Source: Melastoma dodecandrum (Eukaryota > Streptophyta > Magnoliopsida > Myrtales > Melastomataceae). Taken from it: 64,000 nucleotides of DNA. The notes under the pieces are model-generated. The model saw only the letters and a list, made by a program, of their open reading frames with translations, was not told where the DNA came from and searched no databases. Positions within the stretch are counted from its first letter, which is position 1; every line of letters starts with the position of its first letter. Both the position numbers and the translations under genes were made by a program. Below are positions 33,701 to 45,441 of this stretch, one piece after another. Where the stretch lies: positions 124,001-188,000 of the forward strand of contig JARUPY010000503.1 of the NCBI GenBank assembly GCA_029817715.1. The letters run 5' to 3'.

Positions 33701-36051
33701 CTGCTATCACCTGAAGAATGAGAAAAACAGGAAGCAGAGCATTATATAAAGATTCCAATGCAATGAAATTTATCTCCCATGGTGACTACAACCAAATGGT
33801 GCTGTTAATGATATTAATGGTTACAGCTTACAGGAGTGTTTAAAATGTGTGCGTCAACATCCACAAAATCTTCCAGTTTTTCATGCTGTGATTCCACCCA
33901 ATCCTCATCTCCCCACCATTTTTCATCAACATAGTCATCATAGTCATAAGCATACTCATCAGGAAGCTCATCATTATCACGTAACAGATCGAAAGATGCA
34001 TCGGCCTCTGCTTCCAGTCCTTCATCATTTTCCACTGAAGCAGCTTGGCCTCTAGCATTATCATTTCCACCAGATTTAGAGCCTCCTACTTTCTCTGAAC
34101 CCTTGGAGTCAATATCCTGCAAAAGCCGTCTGCTTGCATTCGTTTTATTGCCAACATCTGGATTCTGAACTGAGTTATCATTATCTGTAAGCAGGTTAAT
34201 CTTCATATCTTCTTGTGTTCCATTTGTCACAGACTCCCCCACAAGTTTCGAGGAGTCCAATGTGATATTACCATTTTCCTTGGTTGATGACTTGTTAGAG
34301 TTGGAACTTGCACTTTTGTTGGTTTCTGCATCAAGAACTAAAAGATTCTCTGAGGAACAAACTGGGCATTATTTCCAGTTATGTAAGAAGAATACAAGTG
34401 AAACAGTAGACGGAGAAAAAAATGGATGTAACTATAGTAAACATTCTTTAAGCAACCTATCAATGAGTGCCATGACAGAAGAATAGCCCCTATGATTTGC
34501 TTCAAGGATTCTTCCAATCGTATGAGGCCATAGGTAACCCCAACATGGGGTCCAGATGGAATAAAAACGTGTACAACTACCACTACCAATCCTGAAGTGT
34601 GACTTCTTCTTCTCTCGGTACTAAGAAGAAAAACAATTACAAGCATGATCTTCCTAACTCCAAAGCAAAAACAAGATTATATAACAAAAGATAGCCAGGA
34701 AGTGAGGATGCAAAAGGATTGTAATGCCCAAAAAAATCCGCTTTGTGTTGAATTTACAATAGAAAGAGCATACAATTGCAAGAACAGAGGCTCAAGGAAA
34801 AACTAGGAATACAAACAAGGACTTACGCTTTATTGATTGTGAATCCATAGAGTCCTTCACAAGCTGTTTATCGTGAAAATCTGCACGAGAACTATCTGCA
34901 GAATCCGGGTTCAATCCAACATACCAATTTTTGCGGATCTTCCTCCGAGGTACCTGCAACTTATCCGTCATCACATAGCCAGAGGCTCTGGATTATATAC
35001 GTAGTGTCAGGTCAGTCAGTACATGAAAACACAATGTATTCCAAGAAGCAGCTTCAGTCATACAAAAATCAATAAAGAAGACAAGACATTGATTACCTGA
35101 AGAAAAGCACTTCACCATTATAGGTGGCCAATACGATTTCTCTATATCCATCCTTATCCATATCATAAAGAATAGGACTCCCAGGCACAGTCGACTGATG
35201 GAAGGCAGGCCAACCTGATAAATCATCCCCGGATCATGAAGTAACAGAAGGATATAAAACGCAACAAAAAGAATAAAACATTCTGCATCCAGATTTAATC
35301 CCAGTAGTTGGGAAGTGAACGACCCTTTCCTGCAAGTAGCTGAACATATCTTGAATTAAGATTGGTGTGCACAAACACTTACAATCCCAATAAATAGATT
35401 GTTTTATCATAAATAGTTAAAGCTCAAGGACCTAAAACAAGAACTGCCCGAGAAAGGTCATATAAATAATAAAGCTAAACTACAAATAAGAAGTCACCTG
35501 ACATCTTTTCTCCATCAGCCCCATCTAAAACCTCAAGGTAGTGCACATAAGTGGAAACCACAATGTCAAGCTTCCCATCACTGAAAACCATGAAATGAAA
35601 ACAACCAAGCCGTCAACATCCCCAGAAAAATCCGGCCATTCAACTGAAAATAAGCAATTCATCCAGGCAATCGCCACAACATTTACCCATTGATATCGGC
35701 AATCAATGGCGTAGCATATATGCTGCTGCTAACCTCCGTCTGCCACCTAAGCTCCAAATTCCTTGGGCATTTCGAATTCAACAACGAACTCTCATTCCTG
35801 CAGTCCACCAAGCACAATAACGTAACACGATCAATCCCTCCTAAGATACGATCCCTTCAAGAACCCAACACGATCCTACACACATTAAGCGGACGAGTAA
35901 AAGCTCACATGTTGTGGTATCCGAGGGTGTCCTCGGTGGGTTTCCGCTCCCGGTACTTGTTCTTCTTCTGAGCATCCTCCCCAACCGAGCGATCGAACCC
36001 GATCAACAGGACGAAACAAATAAAAAGGGCACGAATTTTCCACAAACCCAT
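30702..36051 (-). CDS. DEX1: DEFECTIVE IN EXINE FORMATION 1 (FG-GAP/integrin-alpha-like membrane protein)
   Basis: About a dozen minus-strand exons run from ATG 36051 to TGA 30702-30704. A signal peptide ([19 protein letters not shown]) is followed by [20 protein letters not shown] and then several calcium-binding FG-GAP-like repeats with DxDxDG cores: [97 protein letters not shown] and [14 protein letters not shown] large acidic insert rich in Asp and Glu (about 33830-34330) is typical of the family. One C-terminal membrane helix ([20 protein letters not shown]) precedes the short tail [14 protein letters not shown]1 is needed for primexine and pollen wall patterning; this role comes from Arabidopsis and rice. 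One intron (31317-31408) appears to be GC-AG. No disabling change was found. Confidence 0.94.
31317..31408 (-). other. Probable GC-AG intron in DEX1
   Basis: The minus strand reads ...TTGAAG then GCAAGG at the exon end and TCTACAG before GCATGGAGATCG. Joining AAG to GCA gives [10 protein letters not shown], the conserved protein sequence. No GT donor nearby keeps the frame and the residues. AAG/GCAAG is the known consensus of GC-AG introns. Length is 92 bp. Confidence 0.75.
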
Positions 36052-36575
36052 CAACTGAAACACCTCAAACAGCCAGTGAAGGGAAATTGCCCGAGAAACC
36101 ACGAATTCCAAAGCCCGAGCTATAAACCCAACTTGGGAAGGAAGTAAGATTATATTGCAGTTTGGATAAGCGAGGGTCTAGAACAGAGGCGAGGAGAGGA
36201 TGGAAGAGTCGGGAAGTCGACAAAAGTGAGCGGGGGGCGGACGGAGGTTTTGTAGCCGATCATTGCATGGGGACGATGAAATCAAGGTTTGGGACGACGG
36301 TGTCCATCTTCATTTTCATATTTTTCCTGTTCGCCGGCGAGTGAAGCGACTCCGTAAAATGCCCCTGTGATCAAGTCTTATTTACGCTAGGACCACTGGG
36401 CTTTTCTAAGGCCCATAAAATTGCCTAGTCACAATTTCCATATTTGTTTATGAAGAAGAAGGCAAGACACCGTCATTTGGATTTGGACGAGTCAACCAAG
36501 ACGTCACCCTCCGAGAAAATCCAGACCAAAAACGTACCAAATTAGTCGTCGTAGGAGGAGAAAGGGAGAGGGAAG
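36052..36575. promoter_or_regulatory. Head-to-head intergenic region (DEX1 and DET2), 524 bp
   Basis: The DEX1 and DET2 start codons are 524 bp apart on opposite strands, so the promoters and 5' UTRs of both genes share this stretch. No specific brassinosteroid-response motif could be confirmed by eye. Confidence 0.55.
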
Positions 36576-37382
36576 ATGGCGGCGCAAAGCCCGACAACCT
36601 CCGACGACCAACAGGCGTTCAAAACCTGTCTGCTGACCCTCTACGTTATCGCCCTTCCCACCTTCCTCGCCCTCCACTTCATCCAGGCACCCTACGGCAA
36701 GCACCGACGCCCCGGCTGGGGCCCCACCATCCCCTCCCCCCTCGCCTGGTTCCTCATGGAGAGCCCCACCCTCTGGCTAACCCTAGCCCTCTTCCCCTCC
36801 GGCGCCCACTCCTTCAACCCAAGGTCCATCCTCCTCTTCTTCCCTTTCCTCCTCCACTACTTCCACCGCGTCGTCCTCTACCCCCTCCGCATCCCCAGCT
36901 CTCCCTCCACTTCCACCCCTTCTCCTGGGTTTCCAGTCTCAATCGCCCTAATGGCGTTCGCCTTCAACCTCCTCAACGGCTACGTCCAGGCACGATCCGT
37001 GTCGAACTACGTCGACTACGGCGGGGAGACCGCAGCCTGGTTCTGGGGGAGGTTTGTGGCGGGGGCGGCTATATTCGTGGCGGGGATGGTGGCAAACGTG
37101 TGGGCGGACGGGGTGCTGACGCGGCTCAAGGCGGAGGGTAAGGGGTACAGGGTCCCGAGGGGCGGACTTTTCGAGGTGGTGAGCTGCCCGAACTACCTAG
37201 GGGAGATGTCGGAGTGGGCAGGGTGGGCGGTGATGACGTGGTCGTGGGCGGGGCTCGGGTTCTTCCTCTACACGTTCGCGAACCTAGCTCCACGGGCAAG
37301 AGCGCATCACAGGTGGTACCTGGAGAAGTTTGGGGAAGACTATCCCAAGAATAGGAAGGCGGTGATCCCTTTCCTGTATTGA
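36576..37382 (+). CDS. DET2: Steroid 5-alpha-reductase DET2
   Basis: A single intronless exon of 268 codons, as in Arabidopsis DET2 (262 residues). The first ATG of a clean frame at 36576 is used. The protein has several hydrophobic segments (CLLTLYVIALPTFLALHFI, ILLFFPFLLHYFHRVVLYPL, FVAGAAIFVAGMVANVW, MTWSWAGLGFFLYTFANLAP). The NADPH- and substrate-binding C-terminal signature PRGGLFEVVSCPNYLGEMSE and the ending AHHRWYLEKFGEDYPKNRKA are fully conserved. DET2 reduces campest-4-en-3-one type intermediates in brassinosteroid synthesis in the ER membrane. The coding sequence is GC-rich compared with neighbours, especially in the first 300 bases. It is head-to-head with DEX1. Confidence 0.96.
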   Translation: MAAQSPTTSDDQQAFKTCLLTLYVIALPTFLALHFIQAPYGKHRRPGWGPTIPSPLAWFLMESPTLWLTLALFPSGAHSFNPRSILLFFPFLLHYFHRVVLYPLRIPSSPSTSTPSPGFPVSIALMAFAFNLLNGYVQARSVSNYVDYGGETAAWFWGRFVAGAAIFVAGMVANVWADGVLTRLKAEGKGYRVPRGGLFEVVSCPNYLGEMSEWAGWAVMTWSWAGLGFFLYTFANLAPRARAHHRWYLEKFGEDYPKNRKAVIPFLY

Positions 37383-37829
37383 TTTCTGTGAGAGCAACCC
37401 ACCAGAATCCGAATGTGATGGAGCTGTGGAGTTTGGGTTTTCAACTGTTTGTTCATTGTAAGTTGATAGTTCTTGCTGTTAACACATCCCCAGGGTATTG
37501 GGAACAGCGAACAGGAGAATGTTGTGGGGATGGATGGATGATGCCCTCTTTTTACTTGCAAGATTGATTTTTTTTTTTTTTAACGAAAAGCAAATGACTT
37601 TCTTCCGATCCTTTCAGCAGGCGAGGCGGACTAAACGATGCCATCTTTTGACTCCCTGTATCAACACAGACAACCCCAACCCCATTCCTTGTACGGATAG
37701 GCCCAGGGTCTCTATTTAACTGCCGAGTTATAACCGCCAACTAACCCAGCAACTTTCCTTTCTGCCTTCTCCTCTACAGAAGGCAAGATCGCCGGTGAAT
37801 TATAGTTTCTGAAGGAGTATGAGTCATCG
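37383..37829. other. Intergenic region after DET2
   Basis: This holds the DET2 3' UTR and a T run near 37567-37580. No coding frame was recognised. Confidence 0.5.
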
Positions 37830-39131
37830 ATGGTGACCACTAGGTACAGGATTCCAAGATCAGCGACTTCCGTCCACTTTGTCAACACCATCTTGCAGGG
37901 GCCCTTTCTGCTCCTAGTTCGGCCTCTCGCTTCCGATCTTGACCACATGAGTGCGAGATGATCATGTTCTCCTTCCCCAGGGATGATTCCTCTCCCGGTA
38001 GTCAGTCGCCTAACGTCTCCCTCATTGGAGATTTGGCATCCAGGTTTGTTTTCTTCTCCTTGGTGCGTCTTGTTTTGATTTGATGGCACCGGAGGGATGG
38101 TTGGGTTGGTTGGAATGTATCAATTTACACGTTCTTGATGTAAATCCCCCGGCTTGAGAAAATTTAGCGGTGTAGTTTGATGGTTGGGGGAAGATTTGGG
38201 TGGGAATTGAACTATAAGCTTTTCCACATAATTCAAAATGGAAGGTGCAGTGATACTACATAATTTCCAGATATCTGCCTTTCCTTGCAAAAGATCAACT
38301 TCTAGGCATGCCTTCTGATTCAAATATCAGGGTGTAGTAATTCAGTTATTGAGATGGAAGCAAGAAACACGTGTGGAGGAGAAAAGTTCATGCTTTCTAT
38401 GTGAAGTAAATGGATAGTTTTCAGCGGCGTACCTGGTTTCTAGTTGTCATGAACATAAACATATCTGTGGACATCTGTTAAATATTGCATCATTCATAGG
38501 CCAAACTATTTTCTGCGGTGGAGAGGCCGCATATGGCTGATCTTAGGCTTGAGTAGCAAGTCTCACTGAATGAAACTTGAATGATTATTCAGTATTACGT
38601 TCCTTCTTTTCTAAGAAATGATGCATTAGTATTTGTCATTAAAATCTCGCAGAAAATATCATATGATGCAGGTTTGGAGAATCCTTTGGAGGTTTGGGAT
38701 CTTCAAGTAATAACCCTTTACTCTCTTGATGCAGAGCAAGCACATATCGTGACCGAGGAAGGCCTAGCTTTTATATGCCATTTGCTGAACCATTGGTTTT
38801 GTATAAGAGAGGCTAATGGAGAAGGTACAACTTTGACAGCTTGTACATGGCTCCTCAACAGCTTTCGAAGTTCTGTTTCACAGCTTACCTGGACACTCTC
38901 AAGGGCTTCAGATGGAGGATATTCCTAGTCAGAGGAAAATTTCCAAACTGTCTCCATTGCCGTCCTCCTCCGAAGCTCCAAGTGCTTACAGCCAGCGGTT
39001 GTCCCTTGAAGAAGCAGAGAGGACTGTCAAATCATTTAATTTCACCCACCTACCTCCTGAAAGCTGAGGATCACACACTTGTGGACATGGAAGACAAGGG
39101 CTTGGATACTGCAATCCCATCAGCATCGTGA
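37830..39131 (+). pseudogene. Ataxin-3/Josephin deubiquitinase pseudogene
   Basis: Three pieces of the plant ataxin-3 homologue survive in order on the plus strand. Around 37830-37960 SVHFVNTILQGPF and ASDLD match the Josephin start, but the catalytic Cys and its partner in the CAVHC motif are gone and the frame soon meets TGA. Around 37980-38051 a small exon reads SPNVSLIGD, flanked by AG and GT. From 38671, GLENPLEVWDLQVI is followed by GLAFICHLLNHWFCIREANG, which contains the catalytic His. After GE a frameshift occurs; the other frame resumes as YNFDSLYMAPQQLSKFCFTA, with the catalytic Asn, then YLDTLKGFRWRIFLVRGKFP. A UIM-like DMEDKGLDTAI is near the end. Loss of the nucleophile, an in-frame stop and a frameshift show it is dead. 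Confidence 0.8.
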
Positions 39132-39901
39132 ACCCCTGCCCGAGTTTGCTCTGATCAGATGCTGTCCCTACGGACGACGAAGAAGCAGCCAATGTGCGGA
39201 GTATCATGACATTTCATATTCCATACGAGTATCGCTTTTCCTTAGAGAACTTTCGATCTCGAGGGGGGCATACATTTTGAACATCATTGACAATTACTCC
39301 GCCACAGGGCGAACGCAACTGAAATCATTATAGCTCATTGGTTTAGAATGATTTTGTTATTGTGTGAACGTAAAGGTCAGAACATGCGTCCTCGTAGGTT
39401 CTGGAAGGTGGAGGGATTTCCTTGTGTTATGTCCGGAAAGTCGTCAAAGAGATTAGTTGCTGACTTTTATCAACAATTCCTTATCCTTTGGCCTTGAAAC
39501 GGGGGAAATGATGACGGAAGGTAGGAGGGAGGGAGGGAGAGGGAGTGGTGGTCATGAGTGGTGTGGTCTGGTCCTTCTTTTGAGGCTTTTAGGCTGGAAT
39601 CAGTAGTGGGCAAGGTGATCTTCCCCCACAAAACTCCGAACCCTCATCTTTCAAATGGACAGCCGTCTACCGTAAATATTATTTATGCTACCCACTTCTT
39701 AGATTTGGCGGCATGGGGTTGGGGAAGAAGGTGCAAAAAAGAAGAAAAAGGAAAGTGTCTTGTTGACAGAAAAAGTAGTCTTGTCCAGTTCATGAGGCTT
39801 CATTATTTTTGTCGGACTGTCTTTTGATGTTTGTTTCTATTTTACTATCCTGGGGAAGTTTCTGGGTCTCTTTTCCCTGTTCTTCTTGAGGATTGTTCGA
39901 G
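39132..39901. other. Intergenic region and reticulon 5' flank
   Basis: No protein-like frame was found. The stretch contains a purine-rich GGAGGGAGGGAGGGAGAGG patch near 39525-39545 and presumably the reticulon promoter. Confidence 0.5.
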
Positions 39902-40979
39902 ATGGGATCCGTTGATCGGTTGTTCAACAGGCAGAGAAGTGTTCATGAAATTCTCGGCGGCGGTCTCGGTGAGATTATGCTTTTCGCGTTTTCTTTTTGT
40001 TGGGTTCAGACGAGACAATTGGCTTTGGGAATGATGTTTCCTAGAGAGAGGTAGTGTTTTTAGGTTGTCTTGTGTAGTGAGAGTAGATGGCTGATGACTG
40101 ATGAGGAATCCAAATTTTCTTTTGGTGGAGAGAAACAGTTGCGGATGTGATATTATGGAGGAGGAAGAATTTGACCCGGGGGATATTGTTAGTAGCGTTG
40201 GCAGCCTGGGTTGTGTTTGAGAGATCTGGGTATACCCTGGTTTCTCTAGTTTCCAACGTCCTCCTCCTGCTCATCACTATTCTCTTCGTTTGGGCAAGAT
40301 CTGCTGCCATTCTTAACAGGTAGTGGGTGAACTTACCTTTCTGAAAATCGTCGACTGGTTCTGCTCTTTTCATTTGCTGCGGTAGCTTTGTCAGGCATTC
40401 AGGGATCATTGTAGATTTGCTTAGCATTCAAGTGACTATTAGTTTGATGCAAATCCTCTCTTCTTATGTGTATTTACATTATGAACTGGGTCGTCGACTT
40501 TCTGGAACAGACCTGCGCCGCCTCTACCTGAGTTGCAGATATCAGAAGAGATGATGGAAGGCCTCGCTTCTGTCGTTCGGACTCACGCAAACTCTTTGCT
40601 GTCCTCATTCCAGGATATTGCTCTGGGCAAAGACTCTGAACTATATATGAAAGTAGCTGCATCCCTCTTCCTACTGTCTGTACTGGGTGGCTTAACCGAT
40701 TTCCTTACCCTCAGTTACACGAGTAAGAATAGTCATTTCATCGGATACACGAGTCCATTGAAAGCGGTCATTATCTTATCCTGACGATGAATGCATCTTG
40801 GGGTGCCAGGTCTGGTTGTCATCTTCACCGTCCCAGCAATATACGAAAGGTATGAAGAGCATGTTGATAGCCACACGATGAAGGGGTACCGCAATCTGGT
40901 TCAGTTTTATGCCAAATTATATGGATGGTGTTCTGGCAAGGTCCAGCAATGGATCTCCGAGGCAAAGAAATTGAATTGA
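39902..40979 (+). CDS. RTNLB: Reticulon-like protein B (RTNLB)
   Basis: Four exons (39902-39968, 40139-40319, 40511-40722, 40810-40979) join in frame to 209 residues, a compact plant reticulon. The sequence MGSVDRLFNRQRSVHEILGG is followed by DVILWRRKN and two long hydrophobic hairpins: TRGILLVALAAWVVFERSGY with LVSLVSNVLLLLITILFVWA, then VAASLFLLSVLGGLTDFLTL with LVVIFTVPAIYERYEE. This is the reticulon homology domain that inserts as wedges and tubulates ER membrane. The C-terminus ends in a lysine-rich AKKLN, compatible with ER retention. In Arabidopsis, as I recall, RTNLB12 (At3g54120) sits beside the ataxin-3 homologue, and here too a Josephin relic is adjacent. No lesion was seen. Confidence 0.93.
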
Positions 40980-41476
40980 TATATGTATGCCCTCCTCTTG
41001 AACCTCTGTCCTGACTCTATTCCTCTTCTACTTCCTTCCCTTTCTTTTCTGTAGATTTGTGTCCGAGTTGTTGACCAATGCTTATAAATCAGATGCTTCT
41101 CTACAAGGTTGATCGTGAGGGGGTTTTGGACTAGTTCCCAGGCATATTTTGCTTAAATCACGATGAGATAGATGATGAAAAGGTAGAAGTCAGAACATCT
41201 CCCCGACACAAGTTTGCTTGATTGTGCGCCCAAAACAAAAAACTTGGGGTCCAGTTCGGCCCAAACAATCCAACTAAGTTTTCTTACCGCGGTTTCCGAG
41301 CAACCGGGTTGGACCCCACAACGAACGACAGCTTCTCCCAGACAACGACCGCGAACGTTGTCCTTTCCTCATTGATTCCTTCAGTTTCCTTCGCTTCCTT
41401 ATCGAGGAAGAAAATCTTCGGCGACTATTAATTATATACGCGTCTCCCTCCAGCGCTGCCTCTCCTTGTACCTACG
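40980..41476. other. Intergenic region between reticulon and DnaJ-like gene
   Basis: This holds the reticulon 3' UTR and the upstream region of the next gene. No coding frame was recognised. A TTAATTATATACG stretch at about 41429-41441 is a weak TATA candidate 36-48 bp before the ATG, too close for a typical core promoter. Confidence 0.45.
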
Positions 41477-43825
41477 ATGGAAGAGCAAGTGCCCCTCCTC
41501 ACCGGTACTTGCATTTCATGTCAATTTCGTTTCGTTCCCTGCGATTTCCTTGGATGCCTCCCGTCTGATTTGGGTCTTTTGGACGTTTGGTTTTTTGTTT
41601 CGGTTTCAGAGAAAAAGAGCGAATTCGATGAGAAGGAGAGCGATAGGGGGAGTTCCTATCAGTATGTTAGGAGGAGCAACTCGGTCATTCCCACCGCTTC
41701 CTTAGCAGGGACCCAAGTCAGCGTGGAGGAGATTCGTTCGGCTGCCGCTGTGTCGGATCGATACTACCCGCCCTCGTTGCATTCGGCTCTGCTTAGCTCC
41801 CCAGAACCTGATCCTAGTGGTAAGAGTTATGGACTGATTATCCGGGCATTGCTGTTGGTGGCTGGAAAGTTTGGATCTTGATTGATAATGTGATTTGGGT
41901 CGGATGTTTGTTTGTAAGGGTCTATTTATTGTTTGGTTCCTGATTTTGAGTTGGCAGATAAGAGTTCTCTTTCAGGACAAAGATGGTCATTTCTGGGTCT
42001 GATTTTTGTAGATCTTTTGGGAGGCATCTCTTAGTTTGCTCGTGGAGATTGGAAACTTTTTTGGGATGGATATGAATGTTTTCCAGGGTGAAATTTCTAT
42101 GTAGTGTTTCACAGTGTTGAAAGGCTAACGATGAAGACTTTGGGTCTAATCTGATCCTGTTATGTTGTTGGCTCACAGAACTAGCTATTGTTCACCCTGG
42201 TGGGTATGCAGGAGACTATGGGGGAGCAACTGGTGGATTTCAGAGGTAAGATCTCCTGATTATGATTTTTTTTGGGGGTTTAAACTGGTCATGGAGTAGA
42301 TTCCATTTTGATAAGCCGATGTGGCCACTCCTACCTTGCTTAATCTATGTTGTGGGAGTGCGAGTGGCCCTGGCACATGTTGTTTTCTTGAAGGTAAAAT
42401 GTTTTAGTTCATGAATTTACCTAGATTAGCTGCTTTCAATAGCTCCTTTCTTTTAGGCATGGATGGGCTGTCAGATGTTAACATAAGGTCAAAGAATGTC
42501 GTTCAAAATTTGCTGATATGTTGTAGTCATGGACTTTATGATCTGTGTGCAGGCAGATGTTGGATGAAGTAGAGATACGCGAGCTGCTTATTGATCATGT
42601 TGGCCATCGTTGTTGTTGGGGAAGCCGTCCTGCTCGGACCTGGAAAATTTACAAAATTGAGGACTGCAATGTCTATGTTGGAACTTTGGACACTTTCATT
42701 GAAGAAAGAGAAATCATCAGAGAGACTCAGGCCTACCTTGGTGGCAATGTCGACGGAAAAGATAAAGGTCCCGAGCTTGGAATTTGGGAGATAGATCTGA
42801 GGTCTCAGTTCCCTGTTTTATTTGTTCCTTCCAAGGAAACCAAAACCATTGTGCCTCACTCGGAAACAGTAGAGAAATGCTCTGGTAAGCCACTTGAATG
42901 ATACGTGAAAATATCTGGCCATACCTATAATGCTCCTCCTGTCCAATGGATCGTTCGAACGTCTTTAGCGTGTCATCCTGCTCTTGCTGAAATTCTGCAG
43001 ACTGTGCCGGGAGAGGAGATCGTGTCTGTCTTACTTGTAATTTAGATCAAGAACCCGGATTCTACAAAGAAAATCAGATGACCCCGTGTCCCTCCTGCCA
43101 TGGAAGGGGTTTAATTGCTCACCGAGATGGGTCTGACTCCATGTAAGCTCTTACAACTTCCCTGTTTATCTACACGTTTGTTTCATCCTTTGTTTGCTTG
43201 CCGTTTCCAATGCATTTATCATCGACTCTTTCTGTGTCTCAGATGTGCCAAGTGCAATGGCAAAGGGAAGATCCCCTGTGTGACATGCGGATCCCGTGGA
43301 CTAGTGAAATGCGAGACATGTAAAGGGAGCGGGTCACTTCTCTCTTGGAATGTTGCGGTCGTCAAATGGTACTGTACATTGTATATGCATTCAATGGGTA
43401 GCTATGCCTGCAGATGAGACAATCGTCGAGTCGTTTGCAGGAAAACACTGTCGATTAGGAAGGTCAGCGCGACGGCAGGAGCATCATCAGTCCCGGACGA
43501 GGTTTACCACAGGGCAAAGGGGGTGCAACTCTGCAACACACAGGCATACCAGTGCACCCCGGCTTACTTTGCAGACTCGTACTTCCTCAACAAGTTCTCC
43601 TCGGAGGTGATAACTGAGAGGGCCCCGGTGCCGCCCACGGCGAGGATGATATGCGAGAGGCACGAGATATCGGTGGTGCCGGTGACCCGGGTGACGATGA
43701 CGCATCGCAACCGTGCGTTCAGCTTCTACGTGATAGGGAATAGCAGGGAAGTGTACCTGAAGGACTACTACCCATCGAGGTTCTGTTGGGGGCTGTGTCC
43801 GTGCCTGGAGTGGTTGAAGCTCTAG
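41477..43825 (+). CDS. DnaJ-type zinc-finger (SSUH2-like) protein
   Basis: Seven exons (41477-41504, 41610-41819, 42179-42245, 42553-42884, 43001-43142, 43243-43368, 43441-43825) join in frame to 429 residues. There is no J domain. A conserved central region (GGYAGDYGGATGG, VGHRCCWGSRPARTWKIYKI) precedes a cluster of CxxCxGxG repeats like the DnaJ zinc finger: CSDCAGRGD, CPSCHGRG, CAKCNGKGKIPC, CGSRG and CETCKGSG. The C-terminal domain follows (VTMTHRNRAFSFYVIGNSRE) and ends FCWGLCPCLEWLKL. This is the plant dnaJ-related or SSUH2-homologue family (At2g38000 type). Its biochemical role is not established to my knowledge. The N-terminus MEEQVPLLTG suggests a possible acidic dileucine-like motif. 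All introns are GT-AG. Confidence 0.9.
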
Positions 43826-45441
43826 TGATCTAAAAATTTCACCCCGAGTGTTGGTGTTACCCTTTGCTTGAGTGTGTGGTGTCTGAATGGAGATTGTTAT
43901 ATGTATTCTAGTAAAGAGATTGGAGAGAGAGAGAGAGACACTCTTCATGGGTTGATTAGAGGGTTTTGTGGGCCTTTAGACAACGAAAATCCAGACCAAA
44001 CCATCTTAATTTGGCCCATTTGGGGATAGAATAAGTTGAGAAAGTGGGGATGGATGGTGCCGACCACGACCACTCTGTCTGTCTGTCTGGCTCTATATAG
44101 ACAAGTCTTTTTTTTTTTTTTAATGTTACCATGAATTATATTTGGTGGGCGATAATGGACGCACTAACAAAGCATGGGGGGGCTTGCCAAATTGTGGTTA
44201 TAGCCCAAAGAATGATTTTGTGTTATTATTATTTTATAATTTTGGTTAATGCCCGCACCGCCCTATATCACATCACTTATTGGGGTTTGGCACTTGGGGG
44301 TGGGGGGGAATGTGGTCATTATATCAGTGGCTTAGTCCCTCCCTTCCTCCACGGGCCACTAAGGCCGCGTCTCATCCATCCGTTGGTCAATCAAATCGTA
44401 ACATTATTACTAGCATTATCACCGGAAAGGAGGAGAAGCCACGCGAAATTGAGGGCGACCACCACCGACTGATTGATTATATGTTATAAATTAGGGGATG
44501 AAAGGATTGAGGCCTCCTCCTCCTCCTCCTCCTCCTCCTCTAAAGGAGGCATCCACGCCAGAGTTACAATTAAGAAACTTTGCAAAATTTCTTACATCAT
44601 TGGATGGATGGAATGGAAGGATTATGTTAACACAAGAGGGGATTTGGGTTACGACGTCAAAATCACGAATCTTAACGTTTCGAGGCGGAATGTCTACGTT
44701 CAGACAGAGAGTGCCACATCGATGTAGACTTTGGTAATGTCCAAATACATTGGGATTTCTTATTTGAGGGTAGAAGAAGAAGAAGGGAAAAGATTTTCTC
44801 ACCCTTTTTTTTTCCTAAATCATTAACAACCAATGAAAGATTTTCTCATTCAAAAAATAAGAAGGGAGGCGCTGGGAATTTTTCCTTCACCAGTTTGTTT
44901 TCTTTAAGGAGAGATTTCGTATCGAGGGAGATAAGGGTAAAAGAAATCTTCTCAGAATATTTGGTTTTACGATTGGGCTTAACAAAAATTGTTTCCAAAG
45001 ATGATAATAAAAGATTTTGATGATGGGGATATGAATATGTTCGTTATTATTATTAAATATTGTTTTCCCTCCAAAGAAAAAAACATACAACTCACGAACA
45101 GACACAATCAACCTCGTATCTCTATCTCTCTCTGTGTGTCTGGGGGGGGAAGTTGTGTTTGAGTTTGTATAGAGAGGGAGGAACGTGCCCCCCATCTCCC
45201 ATCTCCTTCCTCCTTCACAGGGGTGGGGATTGCATTCCAATTCCAACAATACTCTCCTCCTCCCCTCCCTTCTTCTTCTTCTTCCCATTTCCACTCGCAG
45301 CATTTGCGCCCCCTCCAAATTCTTCATTCTTCTCAAAAAGTAACACCCCCCCCCAAAAAAAAAAAAACATTAAACCAGCAGAAATATACCCGCCAACCGC
45401 TCCCTCTCTCCCATTCCATCCCCCCACCCGCCGCTTTCCAA
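43826..45441. other. Intergenic region with microsatellites
   Basis: This is AT-rich with GA repeats near 43922-43940, a CTGT run near 44075-44090, a T run near 44108-44121, a CTC microsatellite (44513-44540) and C/A runs just before the next gene. No protein-like frame was found. Confidence 0.55.
44513..44540. repeat. CTC trinucleotide microsatellite
   Basis: About nine CTC units in intergenic DNA upstream of the O-fucosyltransferase-like gene. Confidence 0.85.

Noticed and set aside
37712..38089. 125-codon minus-strand frame considered as a small gene
   Set aside because: It overlaps the Josephin relic, which explains the sequence on the plus strand better; the minus frame resembles nothing known.
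41477..41819. Read-through of intron 1 of the DnaJ-like gene as coding
   Set aside because: The frame is open across it, but splicing at GTACTT/TTTCAG gives a compact start in phase and the intron part is hydrophobic and low in similarity.
43487..43948. 153-codon minus-strand frame
   Set aside because: It is antisense to the last exon of the DnaJ-like gene, whose protein sequence is conserved.
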